The notes under the pieces were generated by a model. That model did not search any database, was not told the DNA's origin, and was given only the letters and a program-made list of their open reading frames with translations. A DNA stretch of 52,697 nt from Paracoccaceae bacterium (lineage in GTDB: Bacteria > Pseudomonadota > Alphaproteobacteria > Rhodobacterales > Rhodobacteraceae): the NCBI GenBank assembly GCA_028285485.1, contig JANQPC010000017.1, positions 1 through 52,697 of the forward strand, written 5' to 3'. Below, in pieces: positions 1-6,966 of the stretch. How positions within the stretch are numbered: position 1 is the first letter of the stretch; each line of letters starts with the position of its first letter. The translations under genes were made by a program, and so were the position numbers.

Positions 1-218
1 GAGTTCTTGGTCAGCGTCAGACCTTCGTCGATGGCCTTGTACATGCCGCTGTCGCTCTTCATCGTCTCAGAGATCGAGAAGTAAGCAGCATTGTCCTTCG
101 CAGTCTGAACCTTGAAACCGGTTGAGACGCGGTTCTGGGTCTCGGTCAGGCTCATGTTGACGTCGCGAAGGGTTGCGAGGGCATTCATTGCCGCCGCGTT
201 CGTATGGATCGAAGCCAT
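1..218 (-). CDS. fliC: Flagellin, N-terminal part (cut by window edge)
   Basis: Structural subunit of the flagellar filament, exported through the flagellar type III apparatus. Only the first 72 or so residues are inside the window. The reading frame from the ATG at 216-218 gives the conserved flagellin N-terminal helix, including the signatures NRVSTGFKVQTAKDNAAYFS and MKSDSGMYKAIDEGLTLTKN, which belong to the D0/D1 core. The start is supported by an AGGAGAA Shine-Dalgarno about six bases upstream. It is the last gene of the minus-strand run flgI-flgJ-flgN, but it has its own 107-base upstream gap containing a CtrA-type TTAA-N7-TTAA box, so it is probably transcribed separately. The family is clear; which flagellin paralogue it is cannot be told. 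Confidence 0.95.
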   Translation of the reverse strand, partial: MASIHTNAAAMNALATLRDVNMSLTETQNRVSTGFKVQTAKDNAAYFSISETMKSDSGMYKAIDEGLTLTKN

Positions 219-306
219 AGTCGTTCTCCTGTGCTTCTAGCGTTGGTGTCCCGTCTTCTGTCGGGCGGCGAGCAAGTGCCCACGCTGAGGAGATTGTGCG
301 GCGAGG

Positions 307-321
307 TTAACGGTTGGTTAA
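307..321. promoter_or_regulatory. CtrA-type box upstream of flagellin gene
   Basis: TTAA-CGGTTGG-TTAA, an exact match to the TTAA-N7-TTAA pattern bound by CtrA in alphaproteobacteria. It lies about 90 bases upstream of the fliC start, in the gap after the flgN-like gene. The pattern is seen directly; binding by CtrA or by the CtrA-like regulator encoded at 2324-3034 is inferred. Confidence 0.6.
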
Positions 322-325
322 CGTT

Positions 326-727
326 TCAGAGGGAAAGGTCGACGTCCTTTGGGCGCGAGAGCCCAGGCGTTGTTTGCCCTTTGCGATTATAGAGGCCGCG
401 CAGGGATTCGGCGGCCGAGCTGCGCGTCAGCTCCGCAACGATTTCGGCGCAGGACCGCGCCATGCGCGACACGAAGCCGGAATTTCGCTTCAGGTGATGC
501 TGCAGATCGGAAAGGGCCTTTCGGAGCCGGCGCGCGCGCGCATCATCGCCGCCGAGAAGCGTTTCGATCTCGGGCCCTGCCGCCTCAAGCTGCGCCGCGA
601 GCGCCTCTTTTTCTGCGACGATCTTCTGCAGCCGTTCGGGATCCGTCTCCGAAACGGCCTCCATCTCGCGTTTGATCACCTGCGTGAGGGCCTCAACGGC
701 CACGATGTGCTTTTCGGTATCGGCCAT
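326..727 (-). CDS. FlgN-like flagellar protein
   Basis: A 133-residue, mostly helical and charged protein with the heptad-rich pattern of FlgN export chaperones, which escort the hook-associated proteins FlgK and FlgL to the export gate in the cytoplasm. The N-terminal half reads VEALTQVIKREMEAV and continues with an EK-rich helix; the C-terminal half is another long helix. The start at 727 is favoured because AGGAGG sits six bases upstream; an in-frame ATG at 745 would overlap flgJ. It follows the flgJ-like gene by one base and is presumably co-transcribed with flgI-flgJ. FlgN sequences diverge strongly, so the assignment rests on size, helical pattern and position. Confidence 0.65.
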   Translation of the reverse strand: MADTEKHIVAVEALTQVIKREMEAVSETDPERLQKIVAEKEALAAQLEAAGPEIETLLGGDDARARRLRKALSDLQHHLKRNSGFVSRMARSCAEIVAELTRSSAAESLRGLYNRKGQTTPGLSRPKDVDLSL

Positions 728-728
728 C

Positions 729-1061
729 CTAGCCTCCTGTATCATCGCCCGAAATCAAGGGCTCGCGATAGGCAGAGATCGCGCTGGAAACCCCGCCCGA
801 GATGTTGGTTACGCCGGATTGCGCGATTTCGTCGGCGATGGATTTCGCCAGAAAGCTGCGCCAGGTTTCTTCCGCATGGCCGCCGCCCATCGCGCCGATA
901 TCCACCGTTTTCAGCATCTCATCGATGGCCTGGGTCAGAAACACGGCCTCAAATTCCTGCGCCGCCCAAGCCTCTTTCGAGGCCGGGTCTTTCCCCGCGG
1001 GCATCACGCGCAGCGCCGGATCAAGGGCGCCCGGCGACGGGCCGATGGCATCGGTCGGCAT
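729..1061 (-). CDS. flgJ: FlgJ-like rod-binding protein (no muramidase domain)
   Basis: A 110-residue protein matching the N-terminal rod-binding domain of FlgJ, which helps assemble the flagellar rod in the periplasm. The core AAQEFEAVFLTQAIDEMLK followed by a GGGHAEETWRSFLAK segment is the FlgJ family signature. The C-terminal peptidoglycan hydrolase domain of enteric FlgJ is absent, as is usual in alphaproteobacteria; the separate transglycosylase at 34,093-34,908 may supply that activity. The start codon overlaps the flgI stop by one base (TGATG), so translation is likely coupled. Confidence 0.8.
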   Translation of the reverse strand: MPTDAIGPSPGALDPALRVMPAGKDPASKEAWAAQEFEAVFLTQAIDEMLKTVDIGAMGGGHAEETWRSFLAKSIADEIAQSGVTNISGGVSSAISAYREPLISGDDTGG

Positions 1062-2182
1062 CAGATGATCTCAAGATCGGCGTGCAAGGCCCCTGCCGCC
1101 TTGATCGCCTGCAGGATGGAAATTGTCTCGGTCGCCCCAACCCCAAGCGCATTCAACCCATCGACCAGCCGTTGCAGCGGCACGCCACCTTCGAGGATGG
1201 CAAACTGTGCCTCGCGTTCCTGCACCTCTACGATCGTGTCAGGCACAACCACGGTTTCGCCGATCGAGAACGGCTCGGGCTGGGAGATCACGACATCTTC
1301 TTTCACGATCACGGTCAGCCCGCCCTGGCTGATCGCCACCTCGCTGATCCGCACGTCGGCACCAACAACGATGGTGCCGGACCGGGCATCGATGACCACC
1401 TTTGCCACATTGTCGGGTTCCACGCGCAGGTTTTCGATCCGCGCCATCAGTTCGGGCAGATCGATCCGCCCCGAGGCGGTTATCACCACAGTGCCGGAAT
1501 CCACCGCATCTGCCCGGTTGGCGCCCAGCGCGCCGTTGATCGCCTCTTCAATGCGCAGGGCGGTGGTGAAATCGGGGGATCGCAGTGCAAGGCGAATGCT
1601 GTTGAGGCTTTCGAAATCAAAGGCGATCTCGTTTTCCACCGTCGCGCCGTTTTCAATGCGCGCCGCGGTGGGCACGCCTTCCACGATCGAGGCATTGATG
1701 CCCTGCGCGGCAAAACCCGCCACCGCGATCGGCCCCTGGGCAACGGCGTAAACGTTGCCGTCAGCGCCGGTCAGCGGCGTGACAATCAGCGTCCCGCCCC
1801 GCAGGCTGGTTGAATCGCCCATGGACGACACCACCACATCGATGCGCGAGCCCCGTCGCGCAAAGGGCGGAAGCGTTGCGGTGACCATCACCGCAGCCAC
1901 GTTGCGGGTGCGCAAATCGTACCCTTCGAGGTTCCCCACCCCCAGCCGCTCAAGCATGCCCACGATGGATTTCTCGGTGAACGGGCTGTTGCGCAGGCTG
2001 TCGCCCGATCCGTTCAGCCCCACCACAAGGCCATAACCCACGATCTGGTTATCCCGCACGCCCTCAAAGGTGGCGACATCCTTGATCCGGGCCATCGCGC
2101 CGGCGGTTGTGGGAGCCAGTGCAAAAAGCAGCGCCAGCCCAAGCATCGCCGCGTGGGATACCAGCCTTACCGGAACGATCAT
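1061..2182 (-). CDS. flgI: Flagellar P-ring protein FlgI
   Basis: Forms the P-ring around the rod in the peptidoglycan layer. The start at 2182 is chosen because GGAGG lies five bases upstream and because it gives a clean signal peptide (MIVPVRL, then a hydrophobic stretch ending near TTAGA). The mature protein begins MARIKDVATFEGVRDNQIVG, and GYGLVVGLNGSGD follows, both strongly conserved in FlgI. At 373 residues it is normal length. It heads a minus-strand run with flgJ and the flgN-like gene. The intergenic region to the divergent regulator gene contains the best palindrome of the TTATTCTTG element (2221-2245), which probably controls this operon. Confidence 0.97.
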   Translation of the reverse strand: MIVPVRLVSHAAMLGLALLFALAPTTAGAMARIKDVATFEGVRDNQIVGYGLVVGLNGSGDSLRNSPFTEKSIVGMLERLGVGNLEGYDLRTRNVAAVMVTATLPPFARRGSRIDVVVSSMGDSTSLRGGTLIVTPLTGADGNVYAVAQGPIAVAGFAAQGINASIVEGVPTAARIENGATVENEIAFDFESLNSIRLALRSPDFTTALRIEEAINGALGANRADAVDSGTVVITASGRIDLPELMARIENLRVEPDNVAKVVIDARSGTIVVGADVRISEVAISQGGLTVIVKEDVVISQPEPFSIGETVVVPDTIVEVQEREAQFAILEGGVPLQRLVDGLNALGVGATETISILQAIKAAGALHADLEII

Positions 2183-2220
2183 CTGCGCCTCCATGCGCCT
2201 GTTGCATGGATACACTAATT

Positions 2221-2245
2221 TTATTCTTGTTAATGTCAAGAATAA
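2221..2245. promoter_or_regulatory. TTATTCTTG palindrome between flgI and the regulator gene
   Basis: A perfect inverted repeat TTATTCTTG-N7-CAAGAATAA, 39 bases upstream of the flgI start and about 80 bases upstream of the divergent regulator gene. A second small palindrome, ATTCATGAAT, follows at 2253-2262. The same arm sequence recurs at five other flagellar promoters in the window, so it is proposed as an operator for a dimeric regulator. Which protein binds is not known from the sequence. Confidence 0.6.
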
Positions 2246-2323
2246 AAATTCTATTCATGAATTTGAGGCCCTCTCCTAGAACTAATCTTGCTGGCGGGGG
2301 CCAGACAAGGACGCGTCGTACTA

Positions 2324-3034
2324 ATGCAGTTATTTGTTCACGAACCCCGGACCGAACGCATGCAGGGGCTCAACACCGAACTGTCAAATGCAGGCTTTTC
2401 ACTGGTTCCGATCAACGACGCTTACTTTTCGCGAGATCTGTCGCTGCTGAACACCGAAGGCGCGATGTCGTCTGCCTTTCTGCTGGCGGATACCGAAGAT
2501 GTCTCCCATCAGATAGAAGCCCTGCGTTCGGCGGGCTGCGCACATCCCATTGTTGTGATGCGCGATTTCCGCAATGCGCAGGAAACGGCGCATACCCTCA
2601 ACCTGGGCGCGGATCAGGATATGGTGATCCCGATCAAGGGCGTTGAGCTTCTGGCCCGGATCAACGCCACGATCCGGCGCACCAAGGGCCATACCGCCAA
2701 GGAAATCCATGTTGGCCGGGTGACCGCCTATCTCGATGGCCGCGATCCCGAAATCGATGGCCAGCGCGTGCGCCTTTCAAGCAAAGAGCATGAAATCTTC
2801 CACCAGCTTGCGCTGAATGCCGAACGTGTTGTCTCAAAGGCGGCGATCTACGATTCCGTCTATGCCGTCGCCGAAGTGCCGCCCTTCGATAAGGTGCTGG
2901 ACGTCTACATCTGCAAGATCCGCAAGAAGTTCGATGCCGTGGCCGATACCAGTTCGGCCTATATCGAAACGGTGCACGGCCGGGGCTACCGGCTGAGCGC
3001 CGATGCGTTCGATCGCCAGCAGACGGCCCGATAA
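2324..3034 (+). CDS. OmpR-family flagellar regulator, FtcR/CtrA-like
   Basis: A 236-residue response-regulator-like protein. The C-terminal winged helix is typical of the OmpR family; KVLDVYICKIRKKF and YIETVHGRGYRLS closely resemble the CtrA recognition region. The N-terminal receiver-like domain looks atypical: the acidic pair after the first strand is replaced (FVHEPRTERM) and the usual KPF near the end reads IKG, so control by phosphorylation is uncertain. Similar orphan regulators (FtcR of Brucella, Rem of Sinorhizobium) activate flagellar genes. The start at 2324 is preferred because MQLFVHE begins the first strand. It is divergent from flgI across the TTATTCTTG palindrome and ends four bases from flgL. 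It is the best local candidate for binding the shared promoter element. Confidence 0.8.
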   Translation: MQLFVHEPRTERMQGLNTELSNAGFSLVPINDAYFSRDLSLLNTEGAMSSAFLLADTEDVSHQIEALRSAGCAHPIVVMRDFRNAQETAHTLNLGADQDMVIPIKGVELLARINATIRRTKGHTAKEIHVGRVTAYLDGRDPEIDGQRVRLSSKEHEIFHQLALNAERVVSKAAIYDSVYAVAEVPPFDKVLDVYICKIRKKFDAVADTSSAYIETVHGRGYRLSADAFDRQQTAR

Positions 3035-3038
3035 GGGC

Positions 3039-4118
3039 CTACATGTAGCTCAGGAAGGACAGCCGCGAGAGGCGCGCATTGATGGCGTAGGTTGCCTCAA
3101 GCTGCGTTGAGAGCAGCGTCACGCGGTTGGCCGCTTCGTAAGGATCGACCCCCTCCAACACGCCAAGCTGGCGTTCGTAGAGACCGGCGCGCACCTGCTG
3201 GTTATCCAGCGTCTGGGACAGCAGCGCCTGTTCGCCGCCCAGCCGGGTTTCGGCGGCCTCCAGCATCTGAAGCCCGTCCCCCACCGCTTCCATCGCCGTG
3301 CCGACCCACGCCTCATAAGCGCCGGGATCGGTGATGGTTGAGGGATCAACCGCGGCTATCATGGCGAGGCCCTGAAGGGCCGTACGAAAGGCCGGATCGT
3401 TGGCCTGAATGCCGTATTCCAGCACCATGCCGTTATCGATCAGCGCGGTCTGGCGGGGCGATGGTACGCCGGGGGCGGCCTCAAGCGGGGTGCCATTGAA
3501 GAAGGTGGCCTCAAAATTCGTGTCGGGCGCCACGGTGTTTGCACTTGCAAAGACGGTCGCAACATCGGCGGCCTTGGCCATCGCGTCAGCCGCATCGGTG
3601 ATCCCGCCCCCCACGATCCCGGCCATCACATCTTCGGGCGATAATCCTGTGCCTGCGTTCTGTTCATCGAAGCGCTGCAGCGTTGGCCCGGTATTCTCGG
3701 TGCCCGCGAAAAGCTGCGCGCCCTGGTAGGGCGTGTTCACAAGCGTGGCGAGCTGGGCATAAGCCGCGCGTGCGCTTTCCTGCAGCACCGATCCGATCGG
3801 CTGCTGCGTTTCGCTGAAGCTGACGCCCGCTTCGAGGAAGCCCTGCAAGGTTTCGCGGGTTTCGGTGAGCGTGTTTGCCATCACCTCAAGGCGGTTTCCG
3901 AGCAATTCATTGCTGGTCATGAACCCGTCAAGCCGGATCGAGCCGGAGCGAAGCGACAAGATCTCCACCGACCCGCTGCCGAGATCCCGGAACGGATCGG
4001 CCTTCTTACCGGTAGAGGCTTCGTTCGCCGCCTGATTCAGCCGGCCATCGATATCGGCGGCGATCTCGCGGCGCAAATTCGCGGTCGTCAGCGTTGACGG
4101 GTTGTGGATCACGGTCAT
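3039..4118 (-). CDS. flgL: Hook-filament junction protein FlgL
   Basis: Flagellin-like hook-associated protein 3, which links the hook to the filament outside the cell. The N-terminus (NPSTLTTANLRREIAADIDG) and a C-terminal helix (VTLLSTQLEATYAINARLSR) resemble the conserved D0/D1 ends of flagellins and FlgL, with a variable middle. Length of 359 residues is in the usual range. It follows flgK by 11 bases in a flgE-flgK-flgL run, the usual order for late hook genes, and converges with the regulator gene four bases away. Confidence 0.9.
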   Translation of the reverse strand: MTVIHNPSTLTTANLRREIAADIDGRLNQAANEASTGKKADPFRDLGSGSVEILSLRSGSIRLDGFMTSNELLGNRLEVMANTLTETRETLQGFLEAGVSFSETQQPIGSVLQESARAAYAQLATLVNTPYQGAQLFAGTENTGPTLQRFDEQNAGTGLSPEDVMAGIVGGGITDAADAMAKAADVATVFASANTVAPDTNFEATFFNGTPLEAAPGVPSPRQTALIDNGMVLEYGIQANDPAFRTALQGLAMIAAVDPSTITDPGAYEAWVGTAMEAVGDGLQMLEAAETRLGGEQALLSQTLDNQQVRAGLYERQLGVLEGVDPYEAANRVTLLSTQLEATYAINARLSRLSFLSYM

Positions 4119-4129
4119 GGGCGCGGCTC

Positions 4130-5542
4130 CTAGACGGCGGCCAGCAGGGTATCGACCATTTCGGATACCACTGTGATGACACGGCTGTTGGCCGCATAGC
4201 TTTGTTCGATCAGGATCAGCTGCTGAAGCTCATCATCAACGTTAACACCTGAGAGGCTGCTGCGCGTGGCTTCAAGCGAGGCGGCGCTGGTACGGTAGGT
4301 TTCGCGCAGTTCCTCGGCATCTGTGCGCACGCGCTGCTGGTCGGCCCCCATCGCGGCGGCAAACTCGGCAAGGGTTGAGGATGTGCCAAGGCCCGCCGCG
4401 CCATCAAAGGTTTGCTGGCTTTCCATCATGCTGACAAAGGCCGAAAGCTGGGTGCCATCTGCCGGCGGCCCTTCCGCCGCGGCCGCGATGCCGTCCCTCA
4501 GGCGCCAGACATCGCCGCCCGCCACCGGGCGCACGGCATCGTTCACGCTGATCCGCCCGGCCAGGCCGGTAAGGTTCGCGGGATCGAAGGCTGCGCCATC
4601 ATCGGTGAAGAGGCCGGCGACACCGGCAGTTACGGTTGCATCCGCCGTTTCGAACCCAACCATCAGGCCGCGCGCCAATTCATCAAGCTGCCGCTGGGCC
4701 TGGGGGAAAACCTCGCGCAGAAGCTCGATCTCTCCGGCCAGGCGCGCCTCCGAGAAGCCGCGCGCCCCATCCCGCCCCGGCGTGATATCGCGGCCATCGA
4801 GGATGATCGAACCGGTCGCGGCCTCGAAGGAGAGAAGCTCGTAGGCATTGTCTTCCACCAGCGGGCTGCCATCGGCGGTGTAGACCGAGGCGCGCCCCGC
4901 GGCATCGAAGACCGCGCGCGTATCCACGATTTCGGCCAGCGCATCGAGCTGTATGTTCAGCTCATCTGTCAGCATGGCATGCTGCTGGGTGCCCGGCTCT
5001 ACCCCAACAATCCGTTGGTTGAGTTCGGCGATTTTGGTGACGGCAAGGTTGGCCGCATCCACGCTGGCCTCGACCCGCCCCTGAACGGTGAGCGTGGCCT
5101 CATCCAGCGCCGCATCCGCCGCGTTCAGATCGCGCGCCAGCGCCTCGGATGCCGTCAGCGCGGCGTTCTGGCGCGAGATCTGTTCGGGCGCGTTGGCAAG
5201 TTGCACAAACGCCGTTTGCAGATCGGCCACTCGGTTTGAGAGGCTGTTGGGGTCATCCGGCGCGCCGAGCTGCCCCAAATAGAGAGCGGTACCGGAGGCA
5301 AGCGCATCCTGCCGGCCCATGCGCGCCAATTCCATCCGGTGCATCCGGTCAATCGCGCCATCGGCGTCGCGCCGGATGCCGCTAACCGCGGCGACGCCCA
5401 TATCATCGGTCGTTCGCAGAACCGATTTACGCGCGTAGCCGGGCTTATCGGCATTGGCGATATTGGCCGAAGTGGTTTCGGCCCATTTTTCAACCGTGCT
5501 CAGCCCGCTGCGGCTGATTCCGAAAGCGCTTGTCAGGCCCAT
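4130..5542 (-). CDS. flgK: Hook-associated protein FlgK
   Basis: First hook-associated protein, exported to the hook tip before FlgL. The N-terminus has the rod/hook signature around TTSANIANADKPGYARK, and the C-terminus ends in QQLILIEQSYAANSRVITVV followed by a helix, both diagnostic of the FlgK/FlgE axial family. It has 470 residues. It lies 34 bases after flgE and 11 bases before flgL, so an operon is likely, probably driven from the CtrA-box region upstream of flgE. Confidence 0.95.
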   Translation of the reverse strand: MGLTSAFGISRSGLSTVEKWAETTSANIANADKPGYARKSVLRTTDDMGVAAVSGIRRDADGAIDRMHRMELARMGRQDALASGTALYLGQLGAPDDPNSLSNRVADLQTAFVQLANAPEQISRQNAALTASEALARDLNAADAALDEATLTVQGRVEASVDAANLAVTKIAELNQRIVGVEPGTQQHAMLTDELNIQLDALAEIVDTRAVFDAAGRASVYTADGSPLVEDNAYELLSFEAATGSIILDGRDITPGRDGARGFSEARLAGEIELLREVFPQAQRQLDELARGLMVGFETADATVTAGVAGLFTDDGAAFDPANLTGLAGRISVNDAVRPVAGGDVWRLRDGIAAAAEGPPADGTQLSAFVSMMESQQTFDGAAGLGTSSTLAEFAAAMGADQQRVRTDAEELRETYRTSAASLEATRSSLSGVNVDDELQQLILIEQSYAANSRVITVVSEMVDTLLAAV

Positions 5543-5576
5543 GGCGAAAGAGCTCCCTTCCTCAGATCAAGCGCCG

Positions 5577-6887
5577 TTAGCGCTTGATCCGCATGGTTTC
5601 GTCCAGCATCTCATCAACGGTGGTGATGATCTTGGCGTTCGAGGAATAGGCCCGCTGGGTCTGGATCAGATCCGTCAGCTCCTGCGCAATCTCTACGTTT
5701 GAGCCCTCAAGCGCGCCGGCGGTGATCGATCCGGTGGATCCCACATTCGCAGTTCCAAGCTCAAATGCCCCGCTATCGCGCGAAATGAAGTAGGCGTTGG
5801 CATCCGTTGCGATCAGCCCATTGGGGTTCGGCACCACCGCAAGGGGAATGCTGAACAACGCCTGGCGGCCGCCGTTATCGAACACGCCATAGACATCGCC
5901 GCGATCATCGATCTCGGTGCGCACCAGCGTTCCGCTCGCGCTGCCATCGGTGGAGACATCGAGCGGCGAGTAATCGCCGGAGAACTGGGTAAGCCCGTCA
6001 AGCGAATCCGGTGCGCCGAGGTTCACCTCGATGGTCTGCGGCGTGGCGCCGTTATTGACCGTCAGCGTGGCCAGTCCGGTGGCCGGATCGAAGGCAAAGC
6101 CCGCGGGGGCCGTGGCCAGCGAGGTGGCGCCGGAATAGGTTTGCGGCGCCCCGGCATTCGGGCCGCTATCGTGGAAGGCCACGTCAACCGTACCGTAATC
6201 TACGCCCGTGCCATCGCTGATGGTCAGCTGCCACTGGTTATCCGTGGCGGTTGGTTGCCATGAAAACTGCAGGCGTTCGGTTGCGCCGAGCGGGGAATAG
6301 AAGCTCGCGGAACTTACGAACGCATCCCCCGGCGTGGCAAGGCCAGTGGCCTGTTCCGGCAGATTGCCGGAGATCGACATGGTGGATGTCGCCTGGCCCT
6401 GGATCGTCATGTTGCTTGTGTTGACGGTGCTCAGATCGGCGAAGCTGTTGCGATCAACAACGCCAAGCGAGCCGCTGGTGTCATAGGGGAACCCGGCAAG
6501 ATAGAGGCCCGCCGCGTTCTTCAGATCGCCGTTTTCATCGGGGCGGAAAGAGCCCGCGCGGGTGAGCATGTAATTGGCCTCAACCGGATCGTTGGGGTTT
6601 TTCGACACCACGAAGAAGCCCTGGCCGCTGATCGCCATATCGGTGGCGCGCTGGGTTGTGCGAAGCTGGCCATCGGTATCCACCTCCGAGGTTTGCACCG
6701 CGCGCACACCGCCCGCGGGCGCGGCCTGCCCGCCCGTGGCGGTAACCGTTGTCGTCACCATCTGCGCGAAGGAGCGGCGATACCCGTCCGTGCCGGCATT
6801 GGCGATATTGGCCGAAATCTCGCCAACCGCGGTGGCGTTGGCCATTAGCCCGCTGACACTTGCCTGCATGGCGTTTGAGATGGACAT
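5577..6887 (-). CDS. flgE: Flagellar hook protein FlgE
   Basis: Forms the universal joint (hook). The start at 6887 gives MSISNAMQASVSGLMANATA, and the axial motif ISANIANAGTDGYRRSF follows. The C-terminus contains IAQELTDLIQTQRAYSSNAK, the conserved closing helix. The 436-residue length is normal; an upstream in-frame ATG at 6914 would add nine residues with no family support. The 79-base gap to the preceding gene carries a CtrA-type box at 6946-6960 and a single ATTCTTG at 6969-6975, so this is likely the promoter of flgE-flgK-flgL. Confidence 0.95.
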   Translation of the reverse strand: MSISNAMQASVSGLMANATAVGEISANIANAGTDGYRRSFAQMVTTTVTATGGQAAPAGGVRAVQTSEVDTDGQLRTTQRATDMAISGQGFFVVSKNPNDPVEANYMLTRAGSFRPDENGDLKNAAGLYLAGFPYDTSGSLGVVDRNSFADLSTVNTSNMTIQGQATSTMSISGNLPEQATGLATPGDAFVSSASFYSPLGATERLQFSWQPTATDNQWQLTISDGTGVDYGTVDVAFHDSGPNAGAPQTYSGATSLATAPAGFAFDPATGLATLTVNNGATPQTIEVNLGAPDSLDGLTQFSGDYSPLDVSTDGSASGTLVRTEIDDRGDVYGVFDNGGRQALFSIPLAVVPNPNGLIATDANAYFISRDSGAFELGTANVGSTGSITAGALEGSNVEIAQELTDLIQTQRAYSSNAKIITTVDEMLDETMRIKR

Positions 6888-6945
6888 GACAGCAAAATCC
6901 TTCTTGTGAGTCACAGTTTGTCATGGATGATCTTGCGTTTGATGG

Positions 6946-6960
6946 TTAACGCAAAATTAA
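6946..6960. promoter_or_regulatory. CtrA-type box upstream of flgE
   Basis: TTAA-CGCAAAA-TTAA, an exact TTAA-N7-TTAA match 59 bases upstream of the flgE start. An ATTCTTG half-site follows at 6969-6975, overlapping the stop codon of the upstream gene. Binding is inferred. Confidence 0.6.
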
Positions 6961-6966
6961 ATCCAG

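Noticed and set aside
219-306. Sigma-54 promoter (TGGCAC-N5-TTGC) upstream of fliC
   Set aside because: A GGGCACTTGC string is present, but the spacing between the GG and GC elements is wrong.
314-1813. A long plus-strand open frame over the minus-strand flgN-flgJ-flgI genes
   Set aside because: It is antisense to three genes with clear family signatures and has the Arg/Pro/His-rich composition of a shadow frame in GC-rich DNA.
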